Assembly: GCF_003003775.1 (NCBI RefSeq)
Contig: NZ_PVWJ01000034.1
Span: forward strand, 1 to 42,752
DNA length: 42,752 bases
Source of the DNA: Merismopedia glauca CCAP 1448/3
GTDB lineage: Bacteria; Cyanobacteriota; Cyanobacteriia; Cyanobacteriales; CCAP-1448
Direction: 5' to 3'
The notes beneath the pieces were generated by a model. It worked only from the letters and a program-made list of their open reading frames with translations, did no database searches and was not told where the DNA came from. Shown here in pieces: positions 16,864 to 24,938 of this stretch (positions within the stretch are counted from its first letter, which is position 1; each line of letters begins with the position of its first letter). The position numbers were made by a program, and so were the translations under genes.

Positions 16864-18654
16864 ATGAAAAAGCTCTTATTAATCTGCTTGTTTGTTTTGG
16901 GAATCGGATTGGCGATATTTAACTTTCCTGGATTGGCAAATCAAGGAGAGTTTGACTCTTTGATTGTGGATTTTCAAGAGAGTTTATCCCCCAGTCAGAT
17001 TCAAAGCGAAGTCCAAGCTATATCTCAAAAGTATGGTGTCTCTTTGCAACTGAATAGCGAATTTTCTCGAGGAGATAATTTGTATGTGGTGAAAGGAGAT
17101 AGTAATCTCCTTAAAGCTTTAAAAAAATCGTCTTTAGGTAAAGAAACTGAATATATTGAACCCAACTATGTTTATAAAGCCTTAGAAGTTCCCAACGATC
17201 CAAAGTACGCTGAACAGTGGAACCTGCGTAGCATCAATATTGAATCAGCTTGGGAAGAAACCAAAGGTGACGGGGTGACTGTAGCGGTGATTGATACTGG
17301 AATCGCTCAAGTTCCCGATCTAAAACAAACTAAATTCATCGCTGGATACGATTTTGTCAATAATCGCACCGATGCTACTGATGATAACGGACATGGCACT
17401 CACGTAGCGGGAACGGTAGCTCAATCTACCAATAACAATTATGGAACCGCAGGGGTGGCTTATCAAGCCAGCCTGATGCCTTTAAAAGTTCTGAGTCAAA
17501 GTGGTTCGGGTACAGTTAGCGATATCGCTGAAGCCATCAAATTTGCGGCTGACAATGGCGCAGATGTAATTAATATGAGTTTGGGTGGTGGTGGCGAAAG
17601 TCATTTGATGCAAGAAGCCATCAATTATGCTCATAGTAAAGGAGTCGTAATTATCGCTGCTGCTGGAAATTCTGGCGAAAATTCGGCTGATTACCCAGCT
17701 AGATACCCCAAAGTCATCGGGGTTGTAGCTACAGACTCTACAGGCGATAAAGCACCGTATTCCAACTTTGGTGCAGGTGTAGATATTGCTGCACCTGGAG
17801 GAAGTACGAGCGGGGGAAGCGATCGCGGTGGTATCTTACAAGAAACCATTGATTATCAAACTGGTCAACCCATCTTTGCTTCTCTTCAAGGAACCAGTAT
17901 GGCATCTCCTCACGTTACTGGGGTAGCAGCCTTAGTCAAAGCTAGCGGAATTGAAGAACCAGATGACGTTCTCAAAGTCCTCAAAGAATCAGCTAGAGTT
18001 GCCCCCAATGATACCCTGAATCAGTTTGGTGCAGGACATCTAGATGCCTCAGCAGCAGTTAAACTAGCCATCAAAGGGCAAATCAGCTTCAAAGACTTTT
18101 TCCGGTGGTTGCGGGATAATGGTTACCTGAGTCCTCGTTTCTGGATTGACGGTGGTGCGGTTGCTTTACTACCCAAGATTGGGATGGTAATCGGTTCTTA
18201 CCTCTTGGCTTGGTTTTTACGGAATTATTTCCCCATTCCCTGGACTTGGCCCTTGGCTACAGGTTTAGTCGCTGGCAGTTCTGGACTCTTTTTCTTACGA
18301 GGAATCTACATTTTTGACATTCCTCAATGGCCTTTCCGAGTTATGGGTAGTTCCGTTCCCGAACTAGGTAACATAGTACAAGGTAGCAGTATTCTCAACC
18401 CCCTCTTTGCTAGCGTATTGATTCCTCTAATCCTGATAATTTTGTTATTAGGACACTCTCAAGGAAAATGGCTAGCTATAGGCATGAGTTTGGGTGTCGC
18501 CTCTTGTTTAATCGTGAATGCCTTCGTTTCGCCCTCAGTTTGGGGATTGGGTTCGGGAATTGTGGCACAAACCTTTTTAGTCGTCAATGCCTTATTGTGC
18601 GTTGGACTAGCTTATTTAGCCGCTAAACCAGGAGAAAGAGTAGTCATCAGCTAA
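16864..18654 (+). CDS. Subtilisin-like (S8) serine protease with C-terminal membrane domain
   Basis: A 596-residue protein. After a signal peptide (LLLICLFVLGIGLAIF) comes an I9-like propeptide (about 30-105), then the catalytic domain with D144 in VAVIDTGIA, H177 in NGHGTHVAGT, oxyanion N269 in AAAGNSG and S345 in GTSMASPHVTG. All three catalytic residues are intact, and the core resembles thermitase-type subtilases. Residues after about 400 form a KGQISFKDFFRWLRDNGYLS linker and then roughly five hydrophobic helices, so the protease is membrane-tethered with its catalytic domain outside the cytosol. Target unknown. ATG 16864 has GGTGGTG, not a classic Shine-Dalgarno. It lies 97 bases after petP but is probably a separate unit. 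Confidence 0.9.
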   Translation: MKKLLLICLFVLGIGLAIFNFPGLANQGEFDSLIVDFQESLSPSQIQSEVQAISQKYGVSLQLNSEFSRGDNLYVVKGDSNLLKALKKSSLGKETEYIEPNYVYKALEVPNDPKYAEQWNLRSINIESAWEETKGDGVTVAVIDTGIAQVPDLKQTKFIAGYDFVNNRTDATDDNGHGTHVAGTVAQSTNNNYGTAGVAYQASLMPLKVLSQSGSGTVSDIAEAIKFAADNGADVINMSLGGGGESHLMQEAINYAHSKGVVIIAAAGNSGENSADYPARYPKVIGVVATDSTGDKAPYSNFGAGVDIAAPGGSTSGGSDRGGILQETIDYQTGQPIFASLQGTSMASPHVTGVAALVKASGIEEPDDVLKVLKESARVAPNDTLNQFGAGHLDASAAVKLAIKGQISFKDFFRWLRDNGYLSPRFWIDGGAVALLPKIGMVIGSYLLAWFLRNYFPIPWTWPLATGLVAGSSGLFFLRGIYIFDIPQWPFRVMGSSVPELGNIVQGSSILNPLFASVLIPLILIILLLGHSQGKWLAIGMSLGVASCLIVNAFVSPSVWGLGSGIVAQTFLVVNALLCVGLAYLAAKPGERVVIS

Positions 18655-18689
18655 CACCAAATTCCTAGCGGACTAAAGTGAAGTGAAGA

Positions 18690-18750
18690 GGGCGGGTTTT
18701 GTTTAGTATCAATTGCTTCGCAGGGATTTGCTTGCTAAACCCGCCCCTAC
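18690..18750. repeat. Palindromic dispersed repeat (GGGCGGGTTT ends), second copy
   Basis: GGGCGGGTTTTG at 18690 and CTAAACCCGCCCCTAC ending at 18750 match the ends of the element at 9524-9605, with a different core. It ends 22 bases before the start of the 73-residue gene and falsely lengthens that reading frame upstream. Confidence 0.6.
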
Positions 18751-18772
18751 AAAAATAAATGTGGAACACCTT

Positions 18773-18994
18773 ATGAGCATTACCATTAGTGGCAAAATCG
18801 AACGTAAAGGCTTTGGAATGGGGACTTGGGCGCTAGTAGGGGATGATGGCGAAACCTACGAACTCAAGGATGCACCAGAAGAGTTACGCCAATCAGGAAT
18901 TAAAGCCAAGGTAACAGGTGAAATCCGAAAAGATGTTATGACTTTAGCTATGATCGGGCAAGTTTTAGAAGTTTCTAGCTTTGAAACCGAGTAA
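18773..18994 (+). CDS. Conserved small cyanobacterial protein (73 aa), OB-like
   Basis: The protein starts MSITISGKIERKGFG and continues with MGTWALVGDDGETYEL, APEELRQSG, IKAKVTGEIRKDVMTLAMIG, then VLEVSSFETE. I know similar short proteins from other cyanobacteria but no function. The alternation of short strands and the 'V.G.I..D' pattern suggest a small OB-fold or beta-barrel; this is inference. ATG 18773 is chosen since the frame upstream runs through a dispersed repeat. It converges on the thioredoxin-like gene with two bases between the stops. Confidence 0.8.
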   Translation: MSITISGKIERKGFGMGTWALVGDDGETYELKDAPEELRQSGIKAKVTGEIRKDVMTLAMIGQVLEVSSFETE

Positions 18995-18996
18995 TT

Positions 18997-19317
18997 TTAG
19001 CTAGCAACAACTGCATCCAAAACTGCTTGTAACTTAGTTCTAAATTCACCTTTGGGATGACCGCCTTTGACTTCACCTAGTACTTGAAATTCACCTTCTG
19101 GGCGATCGCAAATAATATAAGTTGGCCATCCCATTTGTGATTTATCGGGATATTGACTCAGCAAAATTTGACGATATTTCCGATAAGTTGCGGTATCTTG
19201 CATTTTTACATCAATGAACTTTAATCCCAATTCTTCAGCAACTTTTTGGTCATAAAAAGCCATTTTGTGACAAATTCCGCATTCTTCTGAAGAAAATTTA
19301 ATTACAGCCCGTTCCAT
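18997..19317 (-). CDS. Thioredoxin-like protein (CGIC)
   Basis: A 106-residue thioredoxin-fold protein. The active-site motif is ECGICHKM near residues 12-19, with KFSSEE before it in the usual first-strand position, and the cis-Pro loop is MGWPTYII. The CGIC centre is unusual against CGPC of classic thioredoxin. No signal peptide, so it acts in the cytosol. The substrate is unknown. Convergent with the gene at 18773-18994. Confidence 0.82.
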   Translation of the reverse strand: MERAVIKFSSEECGICHKMAFYDQKVAEELGLKFIDVKMQDTATYRKYRQILLSQYPDKSQMGWPTYIICDRPEGEFQVLGEVKGGHPKGEFRTKLQAVLDAVVAS

Positions 19318-19816
19318 AGTTTACCCCTTAACCTATTAAATACTTAAACCACAATGAAGAGGCTATTACTGAAAATCCTATCATATAGGCAACTCCAAGT
19401 ATTAGTAATTAATTGCATAATTTAAGACAAGTAGATTTTTAATTACGTAAGACATCATCAAAACCTATGACATTTTATCAAAAATAACCATAATTCCTTT
19501 ACCAGTTATTGGGGAGAAATAGGATTTGCTCCCAAATTCATGGAGATGAAACATTATTAACCCAAGTTGCTAGTGATAAATTGGATGTACTCTTGAGGGA
19601 TTGGGGACTGGAGGACACGGGAAGTAAAATTTAATTAGCAATCAACAATCAACAATCAACAATCAACAAACAAGTCAAAAATAGTAACTAGCAACTTACG
19701 TTATTATTATTTCCCACAATCTACATATAATTGGATTAGTCAGGAACTAGTCTCAACTAATAAGCATCTAAAAAAATAGATGGAGAGTTAGGATTTGGAT
19801 TAAATTAGGAGTTATA
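19318..19816. other. 499-base gap without a convincing gene
   Basis: AT-rich leader between divergent genes. It contains the (CAATCAA)x4 tract at 19639-19666 and a 41-codon open frame at 19509-19634 that I could not tie to any family. No promoter, RNA gene or strong hairpin was recognised. Confidence 0.5.
19639..19666. repeat. Heptanucleotide tandem repeat (CAATCAA)x4
   Basis: Four perfect seven-base units followed by CAAACAA. A shorter relative with two units is at 37357-37370. Confidence 0.85.
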
Positions 19817-20929
19817 TTGATACAAAATAGTGACGAAAGTGAGCCTTACAATCGACCTCATCAAGCGAGAGAGGTGGAAGAATTTGGTGCTGATAAAAAG
19901 CAAGAAGCAGAAGCTGAATGGCTAGATCTAGAGGCATCTGAAGATGATGATATAGCTTTAGTATCAGGTTTGTTTCGCCAAATCTCTCAAGAAACTCCAA
20001 CAAGTCATAATATTCCTGAAACTCCAGAATTTATTTATCATCCAGAAATCAGTTATACCGAGAAACCAGAACTTCAAACTGAAAACTTATCCAAAACTCA
20101 GCTACCGAAACCACAGAAAGCCTATTTAATAGGGATAGGATTAGCGATCGCCCTGGCTATAACTAGTTTACTCAGTTTGGTTTTGGTGCGACTTGAACCA
20201 AATAATACTCCCGTCACCAGAGTACCTTCACCAACTACCAAATCGAACCCTTCCAGAAGTGAAAACTTCCAAAACCTAGATACTCCTCAACTGACCCGCA
20301 TCGCCTCTCAAAAGTTCACTCAAGGAGACATAACTGGTGGTATAGCAGCCTTAGAAGTTCTCTTAGATCGCAACGCCCTCAGCGAAACTAAACAAGCCCT
20401 AGCCGCCATTTCCTTGGGACAAATGGATACAGCAGAAATCAGCTTTTTGCGAGGGAGACTGATTTGGCAATCTTTAAATGGAAAAAGTAACGCCACTGAG
20501 ATCCAAAAAGCTAGAGAATTTTGGCAAAATTCCGTCAAAAAGCAGCCTAATTCCGTTTTATATCGTAATGCACTAGGTTTTGCTTACTACGCCGAGAATA
20601 AATTTAATGAAGCTATCGATATTTGGTTTGAGGCGATCGCTTTGGGAGAACAATCTCAATTAGAAATTCTAGCCAAACCTGCCAAAAAACAAGTTTTGAA
20701 TAACTATGCTGGTATAGCTTTAGCCTTGTGGCGTGTCGCAGATACTCAACCACCAGTCCGCAAGCAAGAATTAGAGCAAGAATCCATGAAACTAGGTAGC
20801 AAAGTGCTAATAGAAGCACCAACAGATTTTCAGCCAGAAAACCTCTCTCAAGACTGGATGTGGTCAAAAACAGCAATTGAGGACTGGCGCTCTTTTTTAA
20901 AAGAAAAGTCTCGTCAATCCATTAAATAG
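19817..20929 (+). CDS. Single-pass membrane protein with TPR-like C-terminal region
   Basis: A 370-residue protein with an acidic N-terminal half (EEFGADKKQEAEAEWLDLEA), one TM helix (LIGIGLAIALAITSLLSLVLV near 104-124), a Pro/Thr/Ser linker and a helical C-terminus. The latter has tetratricopeptide-like pairs, for example PNSVLYRNALGFAYYAENKF with NEAIDIWFEAIALGE. Proteins with this layout in cyanobacteria are of unknown function; a scaffold role is a guess. Start is TTG 19817-19819 with AGGAG five bases upstream. Convergent with lpxD. Confidence 0.75.
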   Translation: MIQNSDESEPYNRPHQAREVEEFGADKKQEAEAEWLDLEASEDDDIALVSGLFRQISQETPTSHNIPETPEFIYHPEISYTEKPELQTENLSKTQLPKPQKAYLIGIGLAIALAITSLLSLVLVRLEPNNTPVTRVPSPTTKSNPSRSENFQNLDTPQLTRIASQKFTQGDITGGIAALEVLLDRNALSETKQALAAISLGQMDTAEISFLRGRLIWQSLNGKSNATEIQKAREFWQNSVKKQPNSVLYRNALGFAYYAENKFNEAIDIWFEAIALGEQSQLEILAKPAKKQVLNNYAGIALALWRVADTQPPVRKQELEQESMKLGSKVLIEAPTDFQPENLSQDWMWSKTAIEDWRSFLKEKSRQSIK

Positions 20930-20959
20930 CAAGTAAAAGCTTAGCTGTCCATCCAACTG

Positions 20960-22003
20960 TTATGGAGACGATCGCTTTTGCAATTCTTTCAAGCTTTGGT
21001 ACATTTCTGGGAGTCTGTTGTAGACAGCCGTAGCTTTCAGGAATAATTTGTGCGGAATGGCGGGAATTCCGGTTACCATAGTTCCGGCGGCGACATTGCT
21101 GTGAATTCCAGCTTTAGCAGTGGCGATCGCACCATCTCCAATTTCTGCTTGGTTAGAAATCCCCACCTGTCCTGCTAATAAGACATTATTCCCTACTTTG
21201 ACCCCTCCAGCTAAGCCAACTTGAGCAGCTATTGCCGTATTTGAGCCAATCGTGCAACCATGACCGATATGTACTAAATTATCCAGCTTGGTATCCTGTT
21301 TAATTCTGGTTTCTCCGACGGCTGGACGGTCAACGGTGCTATTACAACCGACTTCTACCCCATTTTCTAAGATTGTATAGCCCGATTGCTCCATCTTGAA
21401 CCAACCCGTGGGAGTAGGGACAAATCCAAAGCCTTCCGCACCGATGACAGCACCACTATGAATCACGCAATTAGAGCCGATTTGACTGCGTTCGTGGATA
21501 GTACAATTGGCATGAAGGATCGTATCGTTCCCAATCTGCACCTCTGGATAAATGACAACATTAGGGTAGATTGAAACGCGATCGCCGATTTTAACCGCTG
21601 CTTCGATCGCTACATGAGCGCCAATATAGCAATCTTTGCCAATCGTAGCGGTTGAGTCAATGACAGCAGTGGAATGGATTTGGGGTTGAGGCAAGAAAGG
21701 TTGGTAGAATAGGGCGATCGCTTCTGCAAAAACTAATCTGGTTTCTGGTGCTGCCATCCAAGCAATACCTCTAGCAGTAGCCTTATCCTGCAATCCTGAA
21801 TCTTCTGGCAAAATCAAAGCGCTAGCACCTGTTTTATCCACATAACTAGCATATTTTTTTCCTTCTATATAGCTAATAGTTCCAGACTTAGCATCATCTA
21901 TCGGTGCAATTCCCACAATTTCCATATCGGAATCTGGGTTCAACTCCAAACTATTTTTAGTAGCTTTAGCACCAATCTTTTGAACTAATTCGCTAAATTT
22001 CAT
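20960..22003 (-). CDS. lpxD: UDP-3-O-acylglucosamine N-acyltransferase LpxD
   Basis: Third enzyme of lipid A synthesis; transfers a hydroxyacyl chain from ACP to the 2-amino group. The 347-residue protein begins with the uridine-binding domain (MKFSELVQKIG, IAPIDDAKSGTISYI) and continues with a long left-handed beta helix of hexapeptide repeats (IGKDCYIGAHVAIEAAVKIG and so on). The catalytic histidine is likely H248 in NLVHIGHGC by analogy with E. coli His239. C-terminal helix MYQSLKELQKR. Start is ATG 22001-22003, overlapping by ATGA with the stop of a fragmentary frame upstream. The gene stands alone, without lpxA or lpxC in the window. Confidence 0.93.
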   Translation of the reverse strand: MKFSELVQKIGAKATKNSLELNPDSDMEIVGIAPIDDAKSGTISYIEGKKYASYVDKTGASALILPEDSGLQDKATARGIAWMAAPETRLVFAEAIALFYQPFLPQPQIHSTAVIDSTATIGKDCYIGAHVAIEAAVKIGDRVSIYPNVVIYPEVQIGNDTILHANCTIHERSQIGSNCVIHSGAVIGAEGFGFVPTPTGWFKMEQSGYTILENGVEVGCNSTVDRPAVGETRIKQDTKLDNLVHIGHGCTIGSNTAIAAQVGLAGGVKVGNNVLLAGQVGISNQAEIGDGAIATAKAGIHSNVAAGTMVTGIPAIPHKLFLKATAVYNRLPEMYQSLKELQKRSSP

Positions 22004-22146
22004 CTGTTCTCAATGTCCTCAATTTCCAAATCTGCATACTGAGAAAAAGAACCTAGATCCCAAACCTCTCCCGCAGCGATCGCATCTACATTTTGCCACA
22101 GCCACAGTTCTCTTTCCGCAATTGCAGCAAGGGAATCTAATCGTAT
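22000..22146 (-). pseudogene. Remnant of a small antitoxin-like gene upstream of lpxD
   Basis: Minus-strand frame open from 22146 to TGA 22000-22002, reading RLDSLAAIAERELWLWQN, then AGEVWDLGSFSQYADLEI and EDIENR. The ERELWLWQN plus SF.QYADLEID style is what I recall from short antitoxin-like proteins in cyanobacteria. There is no ATG, GTG or TTG in a good place, and an in-frame TAA lies directly upstream after ATGCTACATTGCCCAGCA, so it seems truncated or broken. The stop overlaps the lpxD start (ATGA). No toxin gene adjoins. Confidence 0.45.
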
Positions 22147-22361
22147 TTATGCTGGGCAATGTAGCATGACCCAATTTGGATTGGCGATCGCATATAAGTA
22201 ATTATTATACTATAGCAGAATTCGCCAGAATACAGTCTATAAAGACTTAATAAAAACTTTTTTGCCCGAAAAAAGCCATCGATATTGTGTGAAACCTAAA
22301 ATTCTGATGCTAAAACCTTGAAAGTAGTGAATATTACGAAAATCCACTTCAAGTAAACGTT

Positions 22362-22487
22362 ATGACTAATAATTCATCAATAAAACCTATAGAAACAACA
22401 GGTCGTTATTTGGTTCTTCTTCCTGAAGGATCTGCGAGTGCTGGAATTAGAGCCTTAAATGACAGGACAGGGGTTAACACGAGTTGA
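22362..22487 (+). pseudogene. N-terminal fragment of an S8 peptidase prodomain
   Basis: Forty-one codons from ATG 22362 to TGA 22485-22487. The text MTNNSSIKPIETTGRYLVLL then PEGSASAGIRALNDRTGVN has the pattern of the first residues of cyanobacterial S8 propeptides, from memory. The frame then stops and no catalytic motif follows in the next 130 bases. I read it as the stump of a lost protease gene; it could instead be a tiny expressed peptide. Confidence 0.45.
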
Positions 22488-22615
22488 AATCTAACTAGTG
22501 GAAACTCTTGGGTAGCGTAAGTTTTCTGATATTATGTTCAGCTGCAACTATCTACTTATCAAATTTTCAATCTGTCCAAACTTCTCAAAATCAACCTTTT
22601 ACTCAAGGTACTGAG

Positions 22616-22855
22616 ATGTCCCAAATCAAAATATCAGTGTCTGTTGACGAGGCTCATTTACCTCAGATCCAGGAAGTTTCCCAGCATTTACAGTCATCTG
22701 GGATGAAGGTAGATCAAACTTTATCTAGTATTGGTATTATTAGCGGTTCTATTCCAGAAGATAGGTTGAACAGTCTTCGTCAGATTGATGGAGTACAAAA
22801 CGTTGAAACTCAGCAAAGTTATCAACTAGCCCCTCCTAACTCTAACATCCAATAA
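22616..22855 (+). CDS. Small I9-inhibitor-like protein (79 aa)
   Basis: A 79-residue protein beginning MSQIKISVSVDEAHLPQIQE and ending YQLAPPNSNIQ. Between lies MKVDQTLSSIGIISGSI and RLNSLRQIDGVQNVE. The beta-alpha-beta layout and the 'IGIISGSI ... GV..VE' pattern resemble the ferredoxin-like fold of subtilase propeptides (inhibitor I9). Similar short proteins, sometimes mislabelled ketohydroxyglutarate aldolase, are often next to S8 proteases in cyanobacteria as I recall. Here only the 41-codon S8 stump precedes it. The frame extends upstream to TTG 22508 with a hydrophobic stretch, so a longer exported form is possible. Confidence 0.6.
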   Translation: MSQIKISVSVDEAHLPQIQEVSQHLQSSGMKVDQTLSSIGIISGSIPEDRLNSLRQIDGVQNVETQQSYQLAPPNSNIQ

Positions 22856-22888
22856 GTTTTTAGATTTAGATTGGGATGAGATTGTCCT

Positions 22889-24127
22889 TCAGCTTATTTG
22901 TATCGTTTTCCCCATTGCTTGACCAGCTAAGTAACCAGTAGTCCAAGCACTTTGAAAATTAAACCCACCTGTCACGCCATCAATATCTAAAATCTCTCCC
23001 GCAAAGTATAGTCCTGGGTGAATTTTGCTTTCCATAGTTTTAAAATCAACTTCTTTTAAATCTACGCCTCCACAAGTCACAAATTCGTCTTTAAAAACTC
23101 CTTTACCCTGGATTTGATATTCTCCTTGGAGCAATTGATGTAATAGTCGATCCAACTGTTTATTAGGTAGTTCCGCCCAACGAGTATCGGGTTGAATTTC
23201 TGAAGCTATAACTAACCTTTCCCATAATCTACTAGGAATAGGAACCGGACAACTACTAATAATATGCCTTCTAGGAAGTTGAGATTTAACTAATAATAAC
23301 ATCTCTCGCAAAGGCTCTAATTTGTATTGGGGTAACCAATTAATAATTAAACTAGTTTTATAATTAACATCATGTAATTCCCTAGCACCCCAAGCTGATA
23401 ACTTTAAAATTGCAGGACCACTAATACCCCAATGAGTAATTAATAATGGACCACTCTGCTCTAATTTATTTTTACCACCTAAAGGCAAACGAACTTTAAC
23501 ATTAGTGACGCTAACACCAGGTAAATCTTGGAGTCTAGGATCTGAGATTTGGAAAGTAAATAGAGAAGGAACTGGAGGAATTACTTGATGTCCGCAATAT
23601 TTCGCCCATTTCCACCCAGACGGACTATTACCTGTGGCAAGGAGGAGGCGATCGCATTCCCAAATTTGTCCGCTTTTTCCTTTAACTAGCCATTTCCCAG
23701 CTTCAAAAGCAATCTCCGTCACCATGATTCCGGTGCGTACCTTTACCCCAGCGATTTCGGCTGCATCTAACAAGCACTGCACAATAGTTTCTGAACTATC
23801 CGTAGTCGGAAACATTCTCCCATCAGCTTCAGTTTTTAATTCTACTCCCTGAGACTCAAACCAAGCCACGGTATCTTTAGCCTGGAAGCGGCTAAAAGCA
23901 CCCCGTAAAGCCTTCCCACCCCTAGGATAATGTTGGACTAGCAAGGAGGGATCGAAGCAGCCGTGCGTGACATTACAGCGTCCACCACCAGAGATTTTAA
24001 CCTTACTCAGAGGTTCCCTACCTGCTTCCAACAAAATTACTCTAGCATCAGGATAATTTTCCCCGCAGGTAATAGCAGCAAAAAAACCAGCCGCACCCCC
24101 ACCAATAATCACGACTCTGATTGACAC
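22889..24127 (-). CDS. HI0933-family FAD-dependent oxidoreductase
   Basis: A 412-residue flavoprotein. The N-terminal dinucleotide fold reads RVVIIGGGAAGFFAAI, followed by the family signature KVKISGGGRCNVTH. A middle domain (about 190-330) is the inserted substrate region, and the end returns to the FAD fold with GLYFAGEILDIDGVTGGFNFQ and TTGYLAGQA. The length and motifs match the YhiN/HI0933 (Pfam HI0933_like) group; the substrate is unknown for most members. ATG 24125-24127. Ends convergently 33 bases from the I9-like gene. Confidence 0.88.
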   Translation of the reverse strand: MSIRVVIIGGGAAGFFAAITCGENYPDARVILLEAGREPLSKVKISGGGRCNVTHGCFDPSLLVQHYPRGGKALRGAFSRFQAKDTVAWFESQGVELKTEADGRMFPTTDSSETIVQCLLDAAEIAGVKVRTGIMVTEIAFEAGKWLVKGKSGQIWECDRLLLATGNSPSGWKWAKYCGHQVIPPVPSLFTFQISDPRLQDLPGVSVTNVKVRLPLGGKNKLEQSGPLLITHWGISGPAILKLSAWGARELHDVNYKTSLIINWLPQYKLEPLREMLLLVKSQLPRRHIISSCPVPIPSRLWERLVIASEIQPDTRWAELPNKQLDRLLHQLLQGEYQIQGKGVFKDEFVTCGGVDLKEVDFKTMESKIHPGLYFAGEILDIDGVTGGFNFQSAWTTGYLAGQAMGKTIQIS

Positions 24128-24159
24128 CTAATAATCACCCAATCTAGCAAAATCTTTCT

Positions 24160-24195
24160 GTAGAGACGTAGCCCTGAGCAAAGTCGAAGGGCTAC
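24160..24195. repeat. GTAGAGACGTAGC-family repeat, copy 2
   Basis: GTAGAGACGTAGCCCTGAGC then AAAGTCGAAGGGCTAC. The inner arms GTAGCCCT (24168-24175) and AGGGCTAC (24188-24195) form a perfect 8-bp hairpin. It ends just before the rubredoxin stop. Confidence 0.6.
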
Positions 24196-24199
24196 ATCT

Positions 24200-24358
24200 T
24201 CATTCTGGCTCAAAATCATCTTTACTAGCGCCACAAACCGGACAAACCCAATCTTCTGGAATATCGACAAATGGTGTTCCTGGTGCTATTCCACTATCAG
24301 GATCGCCTTCTTGTGGATCGTAAATATGTCCGCAAACCGTGCATATATACTTTGCCAT
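24200..24358 (-). CDS. Rubredoxin (52 aa)
   Basis: Small iron protein with one Fe(Cys)4 centre, an electron carrier in the cytosol. The 52 residues run from ATG 24356-24358 to TGA 24200-24202. Ligands are C6 and C9 in [11 protein letters not shown] and C39 and C42 in WVCPVCGAS. The intermediate PEGD-type loop and [13 protein letters not shown] are textbook rubredoxin. There is no C-terminal membrane helix, so this is the soluble type, not RubA which supports PSI/PSII assembly. A partner is not obvious; the flavoprotein upstream lies on the same strand but 70 bases downstream of its stop. Confidence 0.95.
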   Translation of the reverse strand: MAKYICTVCGHIYDPQEGDPDSGIAPGTPFVDIPEDWVCPVCGASKDDFEPE

Positions 24359-24433
24359 AAATTTTCCCTCTCTTCTCGATCGCCTAAGATATACCTAAAA
24401 TTTACTCACAAAACATTTAGGAAAACCCTAAAT

Positions 24434-24610
24434 TTAATAACGCTTAACTCTGGCAAAATTGTACAAAATTGCGGTTAAAATCGTGAACAATAACAGCAAC
24501 CAGATCGCACCACCTGGAATAAATGTGAGGATACTAATTCCTCTGAGTACATAAACTACAACGGTGATGATTATTAAACAGACAAGTAAAAAACCAAATG
24601 TTTGAGTCAT
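24434..24610 (-). CDS. Small two-helix membrane protein (58 aa)
   Basis: A 58-residue protein from ATG 24608-24610 to TAA 24434-24436. Two hydrophobic helices, FGFLLVCLIIITVVVYVL and AIWLLLLFTILTAILY, are separated by RGISILTFIPGG, and the C-terminus is basic (FARVKRY), so both ends probably lie inside. No family known to me. It lies 75 bases upstream of rubredoxin on the same strand. Even codon use and clean reading frame support coding, but it lacks a strong Shine-Dalgarno. Confidence 0.65.
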   Translation of the reverse strand: MTQTFGFLLVCLIIITVVVYVLRGISILTFIPGGAIWLLLLFTILTAILYNFARVKRY

Positions 24611-24717
24611 AAATAAGCTGCCTGTGCAATTAATTTAATCGTTGAGAGTGACGCAAAGAGGGGGAGAAGGCTCATCACTCCAGAAAGCTAACTAGATCGT
24701 ATACAATTTATGCCTGT

Positions 24718-24745
24718 GTAGGGGCGCAATGCTTTGCGCCCCTAC
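24718..24745. repeat. Perfect 12-bp hairpin repeat (GTAGGGGCGCAA)
   Basis: GTAGGGGCGCAA at 24718-24729 and TTGCGCCCCTAC at 24734-24745 with a four-base loop. It lies in the 328-base gap 24611-24938, which has no other recognisable feature besides the weak minus-strand frame rejected below. This type of GTAGGGGCG palindrome is common in cyanobacterial intergenic DNA. Confidence 0.75.
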
Positions 24746-24938
24746 GAATGACTTCTACTATAGACTGGTTGGTAGGTGAATCTTGCTAAGTAATCGAGTT
24801 GAGCAATTGGTATAATTTCTGACTGAACAAATATCCTCAGTGTAATTAACTAGTAATATCAGTAGATTTGCTGATGAAAAGCTCTGGCTCATCATCCCAA
24901 TATGTAAGTTAACCAGGTACAAAAGTGATGGAATTAAC

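Noticed and set aside
19509-19634. 41-codon plus-strand frame with HGDETLLTQVASDKLDVLL
   Set aside because: The amino acid pattern looks protein-like, but the TTG start has no Shine-Dalgarno, the end passes into GGGGACTGG-type repeat sequence, and I know no homologue. Not enough to call a gene.
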